From a virus: 61,091 nucleotides of DNA. Of this stretch, positions 36,602 through 45,196 are shown piece after piece (position 1 is the first letter of the stretch; every line of letters starts with the position of its first letter). The notes beneath the pieces are model-generated. The model saw only the letters and a list, made by a program, of their open reading frames with translations. It ran no database searches and was not told the DNA's origin. The stretch is taken from positions 1 through 61,091 of IMG/VR virus record IMGVR_UViG_3300043470_000556. The stretch is one strand, 5' to 3'. The position numbers and the translations under genes were made by a program.

Positions 36602-37144
36602 TTAAACTGCATCGCTCCACCACTCTGGAATAGGACGATTTTTCCACTTTGCCATAGTTTTTTTTGCGCCGATGTAATAGTTACGATACGACTGCAGGGA
36701 GTCGCCCTGCACCTTGTATTCGTCTGGCATAGCAGGTGTTGGTTGTGTCAGATAACCTACTGGAATATTTTTTGGTGGTTGTCGCAACCAGTATACTAGG
36801 CGATCGGTTGCATGAATCTTACCGTAGCGATGCGTATATTCTTGCAAAAGTTCCTGGAATAAACACATCAACCAATTGTAATTATTGTTGGACTGTCGCG
36901 CCCAAATAGCACTGGGGTGATTAATGTGTGATGCTTTGTAAAGCATATTTTCCATCTGATCATGTTCAAGTCGCCAACGCTTGATTCGACGCCCAGAAGA
37001 GGCATCAATATATTCTTTGCCGTCAAGCATGCGATGTGCTGTTGACAGTAATTGGGCATACTCTAAAATCATTTTAACAACGTGTTTATCATTGTGATAT
37101 GTAGCACAAGTTTTGACGTCGCGGTCAAGGTAAAAAATATTCAT
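36602..37144 (-). CDS. Conserved phage protein of unknown function
   Basis: 180 residues starting MNIFYLDRDVKTCATYHNDK, followed by HVVKMILEYAQLLSTAHRML. This family is widespread in T4-like marine phages by my recollection. Conserved His/Asp and Trp residues (HINHPSAIWARQSNNNYNW) suggest an enzyme, but I do not know one. It is the last gene before a strong terminator; a TTGACT-N17-TATATT promoter lies ~80 nt upstream inside the previous gene. Confidence 0.7.
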   Translation of the reverse strand: MNIFYLDRDVKTCATYHNDKHVVKMILEYAQLLSTAHRMLDGKEYIDASSGRRIKRWRLEHDQMENMLYKASHINHPSAIWARQSNNNYNWLMCLFQELLQEYTHRYGKIHATDRLVYWLRQPPKNIPVGYLTQPTPAMPDEYKVQGDSLQSYRNYYIGAKKTMAKWKNRPIPEWWSDAV

Positions 37145-37150
37145 AATATA

Positions 37151-37438
37151 TCAGTTCTCAAGTTTAAAGGGAATTTCCTCAATCGACTTACGAATGCATT
37201 CGATATGCGCTTTCGTAGTATTAGAAATATACTCTGATTCAAGTGAAAAGTCAATACATTTTATGACATCGACTGGATCCATTTTGATCAGATCGTCAAT
37301 AATTACACGATTATCAGTTTCACCAAATGCGTTTACGCAGAATAAAACAACATCAATGTCCATGTCCGAATATAATGGTATTCGGTATAACCGCTTTCCG
37401 TTAACAAACTTATCAGGGAATTTTAGAATATCCGCCAT
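37151..37438 (-). CDS. Hypothetical protein, 95 aa
   Basis: Starts MADILKFPDKFVNGKRLYRI. It is acidic and helical with no recognisable motif. The ATG is preceded by AATAAATA at 5 nt, the same spacing as the late boxes before gp25 and the holin-like gene. It lies 6 nt before the next gene downstream. Function unknown. Confidence 0.6.
   Translation of the reverse strand: MADILKFPDKFVNGKRLYRIPLYSDMDIDVVLFCVNAFGETDNRVIIDDLIKMDPVDVIKCIDFSLESEYISNTTKAHIECIRKSIEEIPFKLEN
37226..37254 (-). promoter_or_regulatory. Sigma70-like promoter TTGACT-N17-TATATT
   Basis: The -35 at 37249-37254 and -10 at 37226-37231 on the minus strand are 17 bp apart, inside the 95-aa gene and about 80 nt upstream of gene 36602-37144. 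Confidence 0.45.
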
Positions 37439-37442
37439 AATA

Positions 37443-37964
37443 CTATTTATTAAAATGCGTTGAAAAAACTAGATGAAGTCTGTTGGCAGAAATTGAAGCA
37501 TTTATCGCAGTATGTTTGACATTTGTTTGTAAACTATACAATCTACCAATATCTGGCATTCGTTCTACCATGTCATCTACAACAAAGAATGCATCGGCAT
37601 CAGTGATCAACGGTATGTGATACCGAATAGAATCAGGGTCAACATGGTAACTCAAGCATGTTATCGGCGTCATGTTCATAAATCTAATTCGATCTATCGT
37701 CAGGTTACCATTAGAATAGTTGTATATTTGATTCTCTAATTTTTTGATCAACGGGAAAATATGCTGCGTATAATCCTGTCTTTTGAGAGTATTCTGATCG
37801 CGCAGACTACCTGCTCCAAGTTGAAGTTTTTCTTCAAAACTTAGCGCCTCGTCACCTTCTCTATATTTGAGATTGTGTTGTTTCATTGCTGGTAATTCTG
37901 ACCATAGTTTAATATATGGCGCAGGATCTATAGTAAATTCTAATTCTTTAATATACCTTGACAT
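37443..37964 (-). CDS. Asp/Asn beta-hydroxylase-like 2OG-Fe(II) dioxygenase
   Basis: 173 residues from ATG 37964, chosen because GAGGGAC lies just upstream; the longer start at 38003 is deep in the carbamoyltransferase gene. Motif YHVDPDSIRYHIPL gives His107, Asp109 and Arg114; a distal His151 in VKHTAINAS and Arg162 in NRLHLVF complete the double-stranded beta-helix pattern of aspartyl/asparaginyl hydroxylases. Substrate unknown. It overlaps the carbamoyltransferase by 17 nt, so the two are co-translated and may modify the same target. Confidence 0.72.
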   Translation of the reverse strand: MSRYIKELEFTIDPAPYIKLWSELPAMKQHNLKYREGDEALSFEEKLQLGAGSLRDQNTLKRQDYTQHIFPLIKKLENQIYNYSNGNLTIDRIRFMNMTPITCLSYHVDPDSIRYHIPLITDADAFFVVDDMVERMPDIGRLYSLQTNVKHTAINASISANRLHLVFSTHFNK

Positions 37965-39372
37965 TATAAAGTCCCTCGAACATCTTAGCGTCCTTGGTAT
38001 CATTTACCATAGGAAACCCTTTGATGTTAAGACTAGTATTAAGCAACATTGGGCAACCTGTTTCTTCATACCAGCGTGACAACAATTCAAATAATCCTGG
38101 ATGCTGCTCTTTGTTTACAGTTTGGACGCGAGATGTGCCATCAACGTGAACGATAGCAGGGAACTCTGTAGGAAATTTACATCTTGCAGTAAACTGCATG
38201 TAAGGGGATACTTCAACTGGCATGTCAAAATACTCTGCTGCATATTGCTCAAGGATGACTGGTGCGAATGGTCTAAACTTTTGTCTGCGCTTGATTGCAT
38301 TTACTTTGTCCTTAATGTCTGGTCTAGATGGATCAGCGAGGAGACTTCGGTTACCAAATGCCCTCGGACCAAACTCTGCTCTTCCACTAGCAACTCCAAC
38401 TATACCCTCTTTACGCAAAGAAGTCAATAGATTTTCTACGGGATATTCGGTTTCAATATTCTCACCGAGATATGGACCTTGCCAGTTTAGTTTTCTGCGG
38501 TTGTTTGCAGCAATAGCACCAAGAGAACTACCAGCATCTCCTGGGTTAGGAATAATCCAGATATTTTTGAAGTATTTTTTAGCGATGTGATTTGCCGAGC
38601 AGTTAAGTGCGCAACCCCCTGATAACACTAGATTATTTTGTGCTGGATCATTCTTCTTTGCGCGATGTAGAAGTTTATCAAATTCTTCTTCATATATCTT
38701 TTGCGCCGATGCGGCAAGATCGTAGTGATCAGGATCTTCTTTTTTCATCCACCACTTACAACCACGATGTAGATTTACTCGCTCATAGAGTTCGCGCATA
38801 TCCCAATAGTGCTTGTCAGGATTACCATATGCCGCCATACCCATGAGGATATATTCATCTTCGTTTGGTTTCAACCCAACTCTGTCTGTTATAGCAGAAT
38901 AAAATAATCCAAGAGATTTCGGATAATCCATACTCCATTGTTTCTTCATAACATGTGCGTAACATGTCCAGATAGATGCCGTATCAAACTCACCGATAGC
39001 ATCAATTACTAGAGTGGTTGCTGATTGAAATGGAGAGGTATAGAAACCTGCTGCGGCATGCGACTCATGATGTGAAGCAAATTCGACTGGAACTTCGAGA
39101 CCGAATTCTTTTAGATACTGCCTTACGCTAAAGCGAATAATTCCTTGCCCCGAAAGTAGTCTGCGCATACCTCTGAGTTTTGGTTTTTCATACCAATGAA
39201 TCTTTTCTGGTTTACCAAACTCTAATGCCGCATTGATCAGATCGGCATTTAGATGCTTGTCATTTTTGATTCCGCTATACCGTTCTGCGTGCGAAGCAAA
39301 TAAAATTCGTTCACCCTGCACCACAGTAAGAGCAGCATCATGCGCTGCAGCAGATATACCCCATTCAATCAT
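37948..39372 (-). CDS. NodU/CmcH (TobZ-type) carbamoyltransferase
   Basis: 474 residues from ATG 39372, which overlaps the preceding radical-SAM stop as ATGA. N-terminal Kae1-like domain: WGISAAAHDAALTVV, FASHHESHAAAGFYTSP and YILMGMAAYG, LSGGCALNC. C-terminal YrdC-like domain: GRAEFGPRAFGNRSLLADP and FAPVIL. The family moves a carbamoyl group from carbamoyl phosphate through carbamoyl-AMP to a hydroxyl. Phage members have been linked to carbamoylation of 5-hydroxymethylcytosine (from memory). A TET/JBP enzyme at 60589 could supply that hydroxyl; alternatively it serves the radical-SAM cassette. Confidence 0.9.
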   Translation of the reverse strand: MIEWGISAAAHDAALTVVQGERILFASHAERYSGIKNDKHLNADLINAALEFGKPEKIHWYEKPKLRGMRRLLSGQGIIRFSVRQYLKEFGLEVPVEFASHHESHAAAGFYTSPFQSATTLVIDAIGEFDTASIWTCYAHVMKKQWSMDYPKSLGLFYSAITDRVGLKPNEDEYILMGMAAYGNPDKHYWDMRELYERVNLHRGCKWWMKKEDPDHYDLAASAQKIYEEEFDKLLHRAKKNDPAQNNLVLSGGCALNCSANHIAKKYFKNIWIIPNPGDAGSSLGAIAANNRRKLNWQGPYLGENIETEYPVENLLTSLRKEGIVGVASGRAEFGPRAFGNRSLLADPSRPDIKDKVNAIKRRQKFRPFAPVILEQYAAEYFDMPVEVSPYMQFTARCKFPTEFPAIVHVDGTSRVQTVNKEQHPGLFELLSRWYEETGCPMLLNTSLNIKGFPMVNDTKDAKMFEGLYNVKVY

Positions 39373-40703
39373 TTGTATAACCACTCCAGTTCTGGAAATG
39401 TTTCTTTGAAGTTCGTGCCGCGAGCAATATCCATTTTCGAATATTCTTCCATGAATATTAAGTAATCTTCTGTAGGATACTCAAAAAATTTAAAATCAGA
39501 CTGCTGCATCTTTCGCATATTTCTAATTTTACTCATTGCAGTTTTAATTTTTTTCTTCTTGTTAGATAACGCAGGAGTGCCATTCACAACACAAGACAAA
39601 TACCAATCTTCAAATTCAGTCAAACAATTATCAACATATTGCCAATGCTGCTCTGGCATATTAACAATACTTAAATGTGTTGGGTTGCGAAGAAGATTTT
39701 GAAACATGTATGATTCAAACAAAGTGGTATTACATAAACTTGTTTGGTAAATTCCACAATCAATAAATTCTTGCACAATTTCTTTCAACCGATGTATATT
39801 GAACGCACTCAGAACAGGAACATATACTAATTTTTGTTTTGCCCATCCGACAGATCTATTTACTATTTCGAATGAATCGTGTATTTTTTTAAGATTCTCT
39901 GAGATTTTGTTCCAATCTCCAGGCCAGCGAATATAATTAAATCGCTCACCGACTTCGTCGATACTCGCCATGATCATTACGCTTTTGAATTGTTTCCAAT
40001 ATTCTAAAACATCTTTACCACGATATGTTAGAGTGCTGCAATTAGTAGAATATACTAGAGTAACTTGATTTGCTCTACCGCATTCTATAAGTTTTTCTAG
40101 TGTATACCAATGGTATTTTGATATCATCGGTTCCCCACCTGCAAAATAGATATCTCTAACGCTATCCAAATTGTCATCAATAAGTTTAAATGCAATAGAG
40201 TCATCTTTTGGTTCTATAAACTTTGATTCCGTTTGAGGTCTGCCCAATTTTTCATTTAGATCATACCACTTAGAACTCAACCCATGTCCGCACGTAATAC
40301 ATGCTTGGTTGCATCTATTACTGAATCTGAAATCCATGTACTTTAATTTGTCTGTTGTCATTTCACCAGATGGTAGGAGATGCGAAATATAATGATCATA
40401 CTCATCCGCATAAACATTGTTTCTATGCGTCCTAGAACTTTCTGAAGCAAATTTTTCAGTATCATAACACCCAGAACAAATGGGATTTTCTACGCCATCT
40501 ATCATATTTTTTCTGAATTGCTTGTACTCTTCTCCATTCCAGATCTCATTCCATGAAGAAACTTTGTTTATGTTTCCTAGTGGTTTCTGTAGTGTATCGC
40601 CCACACAACATGGCATAACGTTACCATCTGGTGAAACGTATGTATGCAATAATCCCAACATACAAAATGAAGGATTTTTTTTGAGATTGTATTCTCTAGT
40701 CAT
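39369..40703 (-). CDS. Twitch-domain radical SAM enzyme A
   Basis: 444 residues. Cluster-binding CxxxCxxC is Cys131, Cys135, Cys138 (NRCNQACITCG). An N-terminal twitch/half-SPASM region carries Cys14, Cys32/33, Cys76 and Cys79, placed before rather than after the barrel. FAGGEPMISKYHW (GGEP motif) and ASIDEVGERFNYIRWPG follow. The C-terminal end is KETFPELEWL, shared with two other enzymes here. Probably modifies a peptide, sugar or base by a radical route; substrate unknown. It overlaps its neighbours at both ends. Confidence 0.88.
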   Translation of the reverse strand: MTREYNLKKNPSFCMLGLLHTYVSPDGNVMPCCVGDTLQKPLGNINKVSSWNEIWNGEEYKQFRKNMIDGVENPICSGCYDTEKFASESSRTHRNNVYADEYDHYISHLLPSGEMTTDKLKYMDFRFSNRCNQACITCGHGLSSKWYDLNEKLGRPQTESKFIEPKDDSIAFKLIDDNLDSVRDIYFAGGEPMISKYHWYTLEKLIECGRANQVTLVYSTNCSTLTYRGKDVLEYWKQFKSVMIMASIDEVGERFNYIRWPGDWNKISENLKKIHDSFEIVNRSVGWAKQKLVYVPVLSAFNIHRLKEIVQEFIDCGIYQTSLCNTTLFESYMFQNLLRNPTHLSIVNMPEQHWQYVDNCLTEFEDWYLSCVVNGTPALSNKKKKIKTAMSKIRNMRKMQQSDFKFFEYPTEDYLIFMEEYSKMDIARGTNFKETFPELEWLYK

Positions 40704-40794
40704 AGATGAACGGATCTAATTCCTGCAATTTTTTAATTTTTCTTTTGATTTTTCTATCTAGGAAAAACTGTCGTATAATAGCAATCAATTTCAT
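40696..40794 (-). CDS. Hidden small basic protein, 32 aa
   Basis: ATG 40794 overlaps the SGNH-hydrolase stop (TAATG) and the TAG at 40696 overlaps the start of radical SAM A. The product MKLIAIIRQFFLDRKIKRKI... ends KKLQELDPFIYD. The double coupling and the strong codon logic argue for a real gene. Basic amphipathic helix; possibly a membrane- or partner-binding peptide. It also deserves thought as a radical-SAM substrate, without direct evidence. Confidence 0.6.
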   Translation of the reverse strand: MKLIAIIRQFFLDRKIKRKIKKLQELDPFIYD

Positions 40795-41588
40795 TATAGT
40801 ACACCTTTCGAAACTAATTCATCGTAGATTTTATCTGCGTAGATAATATGACTTTGCAGTTTTGGATGAGACCAAGTATGAGGTTCTAACTTATGTTCTT
40901 CCCGTATATTCTGAAATGCAAAGTCTGGAAGAAGTAAATTATCGAACTCGAAAGAATCTAACCATGGAAGTTTCTTCTTATATCCAGAGAAAAAGTTTTT
41001 CCATCCATCCAAAGAATGCACAGTCATTGTCAAGAACATTCTACCATTGAAATATTTCGTTGCCATGTCATCAAGGTGTTTTAAGTCTCGTATATACTGA
41101 TAAATTAAATTGACATCATTCACATAATCTACCATTAATGCATCATAAAGTTTGGGATCCCCCCAAGTTTCTCTAAAATTAAACACTTGGTTTACTTCAC
41201 TTACATTCTCTGTCAAATAGAAAAACCTATTGGGAGATGTGATTCCGACCAGAATCAAATCGGTTTCTTTTATACTTCCTTCGTGCATATCTCTTTGGAT
41301 TCTAAACATAACATTTGAGATATTAGAACCATTTACAGCTCTATTCGAACAGGGTATATTTACTTTTTTTGCTAGTTGACTCGGCCATGCAAGAGTTTTA
41401 CCATATGCTTCTGCTTCTCTTGCCAAACCACCATATACTTTTTGATACGCTTTATCACCCAACCCATGTTCTGCTTTCAATCGATCAACTTCATCGTGGG
41501 TTTTACCCAAAATCTCTGCATCACCAAGTTCTTGTCCCGCAGTAAAACTGCATCCATATGCAATTATTTTGTTAAAATTGGATACCAT
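40794..41588 (-). CDS. SGNH/GDSL-type hydrolase-like protein
   Basis: 264 residues. Block I is IAYGCSFTAGQE with a probable nucleophile Ser; SNRAVNGSNISNVMFR and LILVGITSPNRFF resemble blocks II and III; the C-terminal WSHPKLQSHIIYADKI holds a likely catalytic His. Such esterases remove or add acyl groups. It overlaps radical SAM B by 25 nt and the 32-aa ORF by one, so it belongs to the cassette. Confidence 0.72.
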   Translation of the reverse strand: MVSNFNKIIAYGCSFTAGQELGDAEILGKTHDEVDRLKAEHGLGDKAYQKVYGGLAREAEAYGKTLAWPSQLAKKVNIPCSNRAVNGSNISNVMFRIQRDMHEGSIKETDLILVGITSPNRFFYLTENVSEVNQVFNFRETWGDPKLYDALMVDYVNDVNLIYQYIRDLKHLDDMATKYFNGRMFLTMTVHSLDGWKNFFSGYKKKLPWLDSFEFDNLLLPDFAFQNIREEHKLEPHTWSHPKLQSHIIYADKIYDELVSKGVL

Positions 41589-42718
41589 TCTGCAAAACTT
41601 TCTTTAAAATAATTATTCCTATACTTATCATGCTTCTCTGTAATAGATAGCATCAAATTAAATTCATCCGGATTGTGCACAGAAGTATTTAACATGTTTG
41701 TTATGTTAGTCAGTTTATCTGAGTAATCTAACAACCGCTTAGATACTAGTGGTTTTAAATCTTCGGGAATATTAGTAATACTAAATTGTGTTGGGTGAAA
41801 CAACATATTATAATAAATTCCGATATTCGGATAATGTTCTCTAACAAACATATCAAACTCCACAACATCCCAAATATTATATATGCTAACAGTATAACAA
41901 AAATCTATTCGAATATGATCATTTTGCTTAGACAAGTTGGAATACTTCTCAATAACATCCAGTGCAGTATTCCACTTTCCAGGATATCTCATGTATTCAA
42001 ATTTCTCGCCGATCCCATCTATGGAAAGAGAGATATTTACTTTTTTGAAATTCTTGAGAGCAGTTTCCTGCTTGCTATTCAGATACATTGTTGCGTTAGT
42101 GTTAAAATGGATTTCTTGATCAGTAGAATAACCATCAAGAACACACTTATCGAGAATTTCCCAAGATCTTTCTACTAGTAATGGTTCGCCACCATAAAAA
42201 TCAATAACACTACATTGTGGAATCCATTCTTCCAATGTATTCCAAAAATCTGTATTCTCGGCAGAATAGATTTGGCGTATGTTTTTAAATTTTTGCATAA
42301 ACGCATTTTTAGGTACATGCGAATTGTTTACATCATACCACTCTGTCACCCAAGAACTGCTTATTTCTGGATTGCATGTTCGACACTTTAGATTACAAGT
42401 ATTTCCTAATTTCAAATCTAAAATTTGTGGAGTTTCTTTAATCTGCAGAGTTCTAGTGTTTTCTCGTTCTCGTTTACTTTCTCTACCATGGTGTTCTTCA
42501 GACCAACAAACTTCACAAGTTGAATTTTCAATACCATTTTCTAGATCTTGTAATAGTTTTTTTCTGGCGTCAGAATTCCAGATTTCAGTTAATGTATTTG
42601 TAGATAGATTATATTCCTTGCCTGTGTCATCTGCAAATGGTTTTGCCAGACAACAAGGTCTAACTCTACCAACAGTATCAACTTCTAATCCGCAAGATGC
42701 ATGCAGGCAGGTTTTCAT
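41564..42718 (-). CDS. Twitch-domain radical SAM enzyme B
   Basis: 384 residues from ATG 42718 (MKTCLHASCG), which overlaps the preceding stop as ATGA; the upstream ATG at 42733 is less likely. Radical-SAM Cys108, Cys112, Cys115 (NTCNLKCRTCN). N-terminal cluster residues Cys4/Cys9, Cys22/23, Cys68, Cys71. FYGGEPLLVERSW is the GGEP motif and LSIDGIGEKFEYMRYPGKW a conserved strand. Close relative of enzymes A and C. Confidence 0.88.
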   Translation of the reverse strand: MKTCLHASCGLEVDTVGRVRPCCLAKPFADDTGKEYNLSTNTLTEIWNSDARKKLLQDLENGIENSTCEVCWSEEHHGRESKRERENTRTLQIKETPQILDLKLGNTCNLKCRTCNPEISSSWVTEWYDVNNSHVPKNAFMQKFKNIRQIYSAENTDFWNTLEEWIPQCSVIDFYGGEPLLVERSWEILDKCVLDGYSTDQEIHFNTNATMYLNSKQETALKNFKKVNISLSIDGIGEKFEYMRYPGKWNTALDVIEKYSNLSKQNDHIRIDFCYTVSIYNIWDVVEFDMFVREHYPNIGIYYNMLFHPTQFSITNIPEDLKPLVSKRLLDYSDKLTNITNMLNTSVHNPDEFNLMLSITEKHDKYRNNYFKESFAEWYPILTK

Positions 42719-43917
42719 ATTTGCTTTGCCCACGGATGAGTTTCAAATACGTCTTGGTTTCTAATCTTGTCTAACAACAGTTGCTTTTGAACAAACTTCT
42801 TTTGTAGATCCGAATTATGCAAGTTAGACTTGTTGCTTTCCAGATAGTTAATGGTATTATTAATTTCTACTACATTAATTTTTATCTGTGGTTTGATATT
42901 TTTGAATTCTTGTAGATAGTACTCATAGATTTCTTCTGGCATAACATCTGCTTGTAGAAAATCAGGTCTATTAACAGGAATTACGCCCATAGAAAGTCCA
43001 AGATCTTCGCACCAAAGAAATAGATCACGAAGAGAATTATTGGATATTGTTAAATTCTGTAATGTTGGAGTAACTCCGCATTCTATATTTCTAAGATCTT
43101 TAATTTCTGCCATCAACAATTTCATATTTGATTCAATAGTTTCCCATTTCGCGGGATTACGAATATACTCATATTGCTTACCAACACCATCGATGCTAAC
43201 ATTAAGTTGAACAAATCTGAATTTTTTCCACATATCAATGAACTTTTTGCCAAGAAAAATACCATTTGTATTATATACCAATTTAATCTTGGATGCAGAT
43301 CCAGTTTCTAACAAATAGGTAAGCAGTTCTTCGTGGGCATCAATAATAAGAGGTTCTCCACCAATCATATAGATTTCCTGTAGTGTGTCAAGATGCGGAG
43401 AAACAACATCACGCATACTCACAGCATCAACCCACTCAGTGCTGTCATAATCCATTTCGTAATACGATCTAGATTCAGGGTGCTTTTGTGTTTCTTTACC
43501 AATCAGAGAACTACTGAATGGTGCACACATTCTACATCTCAGGTTACACTTTTTACCAAGGTCAAATTCAATTCTGTGAATGCCCAAAGGAGTCTCATCA
43601 TGGATCCTCTCGCGCAACTCTGGATATCTCTGATTAATAGATTCCCTAAAACTCTTCATACCAGAGTCTTCCATTTTCCAACAACGACCGCACATTGGAT
43701 GACGTTCGCCCACCAACATAGATTCACGCAATTCTTTGTGAGTATGTGTGTTTAGAAAACTGTCGAGGGTGTAATCTTTCATTTCAGTTATATTTGCTCG
43801 AACACCCTTCTCGCTCTCAATATCAGCATGCAGTGCATTACAACAGGGTCGTAACCCTCCATTAGATCCTACGCTCAGTAGAATCCATGGATACACACAA
43901 ACTGTATTATTTTGCAT
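42715..43917 (-). CDS. Twitch-domain radical SAM enzyme C
   Basis: 400 residues. Cys124, Cys128, Cys131 (KKCNLRCRMCAP) bind the SAM cluster; Cys7, Cys25/26, Cys76, Cys79 form the N-terminal twitch. IGGEPLIIDAH is the GGEP motif and VSIDGVGKQYEYIRNPAKW the repeated strand. Its stop overlaps the start of B, and its start lies within the end of D, showing tight coupling. Substrate unknown. Confidence 0.88.
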   Translation of the reverse strand: MQNNTVCVYPWILLSVGSNGGLRPCCNALHADIESEKGVRANITEMKDYTLDSFLNTHTHKELRESMLVGERHPMCGRCWKMEDSGMKSFRESINQRYPELRERIHDETPLGIHRIEFDLGKKCNLRCRMCAPFSSSLIGKETQKHPESRSYYEMDYDSTEWVDAVSMRDVVSPHLDTLQEIYMIGGEPLIIDAHEELLTYLLETGSASKIKLVYNTNGIFLGKKFIDMWKKFRFVQLNVSIDGVGKQYEYIRNPAKWETIESNMKLLMAEIKDLRNIECGVTPTLQNLTISNNSLRDLFLWCEDLGLSMGVIPVNRPDFLQADVMPEEIYEYYLQEFKNIKPQIKINVVEINNTINYLESNKSNLHNSDLQKKFVQKQLLLDKIRNQDVFETHPWAKQI

Positions 43918-45196
43918 TAGATTTTTCCCGTTGTTCGTGTTCTTGCTGTTTTACCAACCCTCTGCTTGTTGTTCCAAGTTCGCCTTGGTCTAAGTGATTG
44001 TATTCATCACCACAACATGCAGTGCATTGGTGACTTCTCATCGAACTTCCCTTTTGGAAACTCAATGGGAGAAATCTTTGATACAATGGAGAACTTACAA
44101 TATCCTGAATAGAATTTTTCTTCAACGATATCGAATCCATACCACCGTTTAGTTCTATCATCTGCAAAGATGTGTCATTGGGATTCCAATGTTCTGAATT
44201 CGCTCTCCACAATTCACCACCAAGGAAACAGCAAGGATAAACATTACCTGCGCCGTCAACAAAAATTTCGTTCAGTTGTTGATACTTCGATTTCTTTGCG
44301 CGACAAACAATTCCCAAAGAATTGTGTGGAATAGAAATAGATGTGTTGTTTTCGTTGTCATAGACATCTATGTCTGTTTTTCCAGGTTTGGGTATCATTC
44401 TATTAAATTCATCATTAGTAATATACTGAGGAATTATACCGAACGATCTTTTAAATTCAACAGAATTCTCATGTTGATATATTGGGTTTCTTGGTTGCCG
44501 TAATGTATGGGTTTTTACTCCATTGTCCATAACGTCATACAGTCCGCGACCTTCATCGTCATACCGATGCCAGCGAGTTGTCTTTTTAATATTAAAATAT
44601 TGGAAACCTAGATCTTTTGCGATTTGTTTCGCTTGCTCGACCTGATGCTCATTGTGTTCAAATACAATATAATCCCACTTAGCAATACCACCTGCAGCAG
44701 TATATGCCTTCATGTTTTCATGGATTTTTTCAAAACTGGTATTTCTGCGGTATAAATGATTCGTATCCCATAGACCATCAACTGAAAAGATAACATAATC
44801 TTGTCTGGTACCATCTGGTCCGCCATTCATGATTTTCGCTAGTTCTTCCCACCATGACTTTGGTCTTGCACTACCATTGGTATGAATTACTAATCCTACC
44901 TTATCATTACATTCGCGAATATATTTGTAGATTTCTAACGTGTCTCTCGCGGCAAGAGGATCCCCATAGTTACCACAGGCATAAACTCTGCGCATTTGTT
45001 GCAGAAATTCTTTTGGAAACCAACTTTTAAATTGATCCAATGTAATTTCTGTCATAGGCAATCGTGGATTAATCTCGGATCCATTTTTAATATGCCTTGG
45101 ACACATAGGACATGCTGCATTACATCGAGTTGTTAACTCTAAATGCATCCCATTTAAATCGCGATACGACTCGTATAGCGGTTCAATTTGCATCAT
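43907..45196 (-). CDS. SPASM-type radical SAM enzyme D
   Basis: 429 residues. The barrel starts at once with Cys25, Cys29, Cys32 (TTRCNAACPMCPRH). The SPASM/twitch-like Cys set is at the C-terminus (IVCRAKK, VYPCCFLGG, HQCTACCGDE), the usual order, unlike the other five enzymes. CGNYGDPLAARDTLEIYKYI replaces the GGEP motif. This looks like the most conventional maturase of the group. Start and stop overlap the neighbours. Confidence 0.87.
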   Translation of the reverse strand: MMQIEPLYESYRDLNGMHLELTTRCNAACPMCPRHIKNGSEINPRLPMTEITLDQFKSWFPKEFLQQMRRVYACGNYGDPLAARDTLEIYKYIRECNDKVGLVIHTNGSARPKSWWEELAKIMNGGPDGTRQDYVIFSVDGLWDTNHLYRRNTSFEKIHENMKAYTAAGGIAKWDYIVFEHNEHQVEQAKQIAKDLGFQYFNIKKTTRWHRYDDEGRGLYDVMDNGVKTHTLRQPRNPIYQHENSVEFKRSFGIIPQYITNDEFNRMIPKPGKTDIDVYDNENNTSISIPHNSLGIVCRAKKSKYQQLNEIFVDGAGNVYPCCFLGGELWRANSEHWNPNDTSLQMIELNGGMDSISLKKNSIQDIVSSPLYQRFLPLSFQKGSSMRSHQCTACCGDEYNHLDQGELGTTSRGLVKQQEHEQREKSNAK

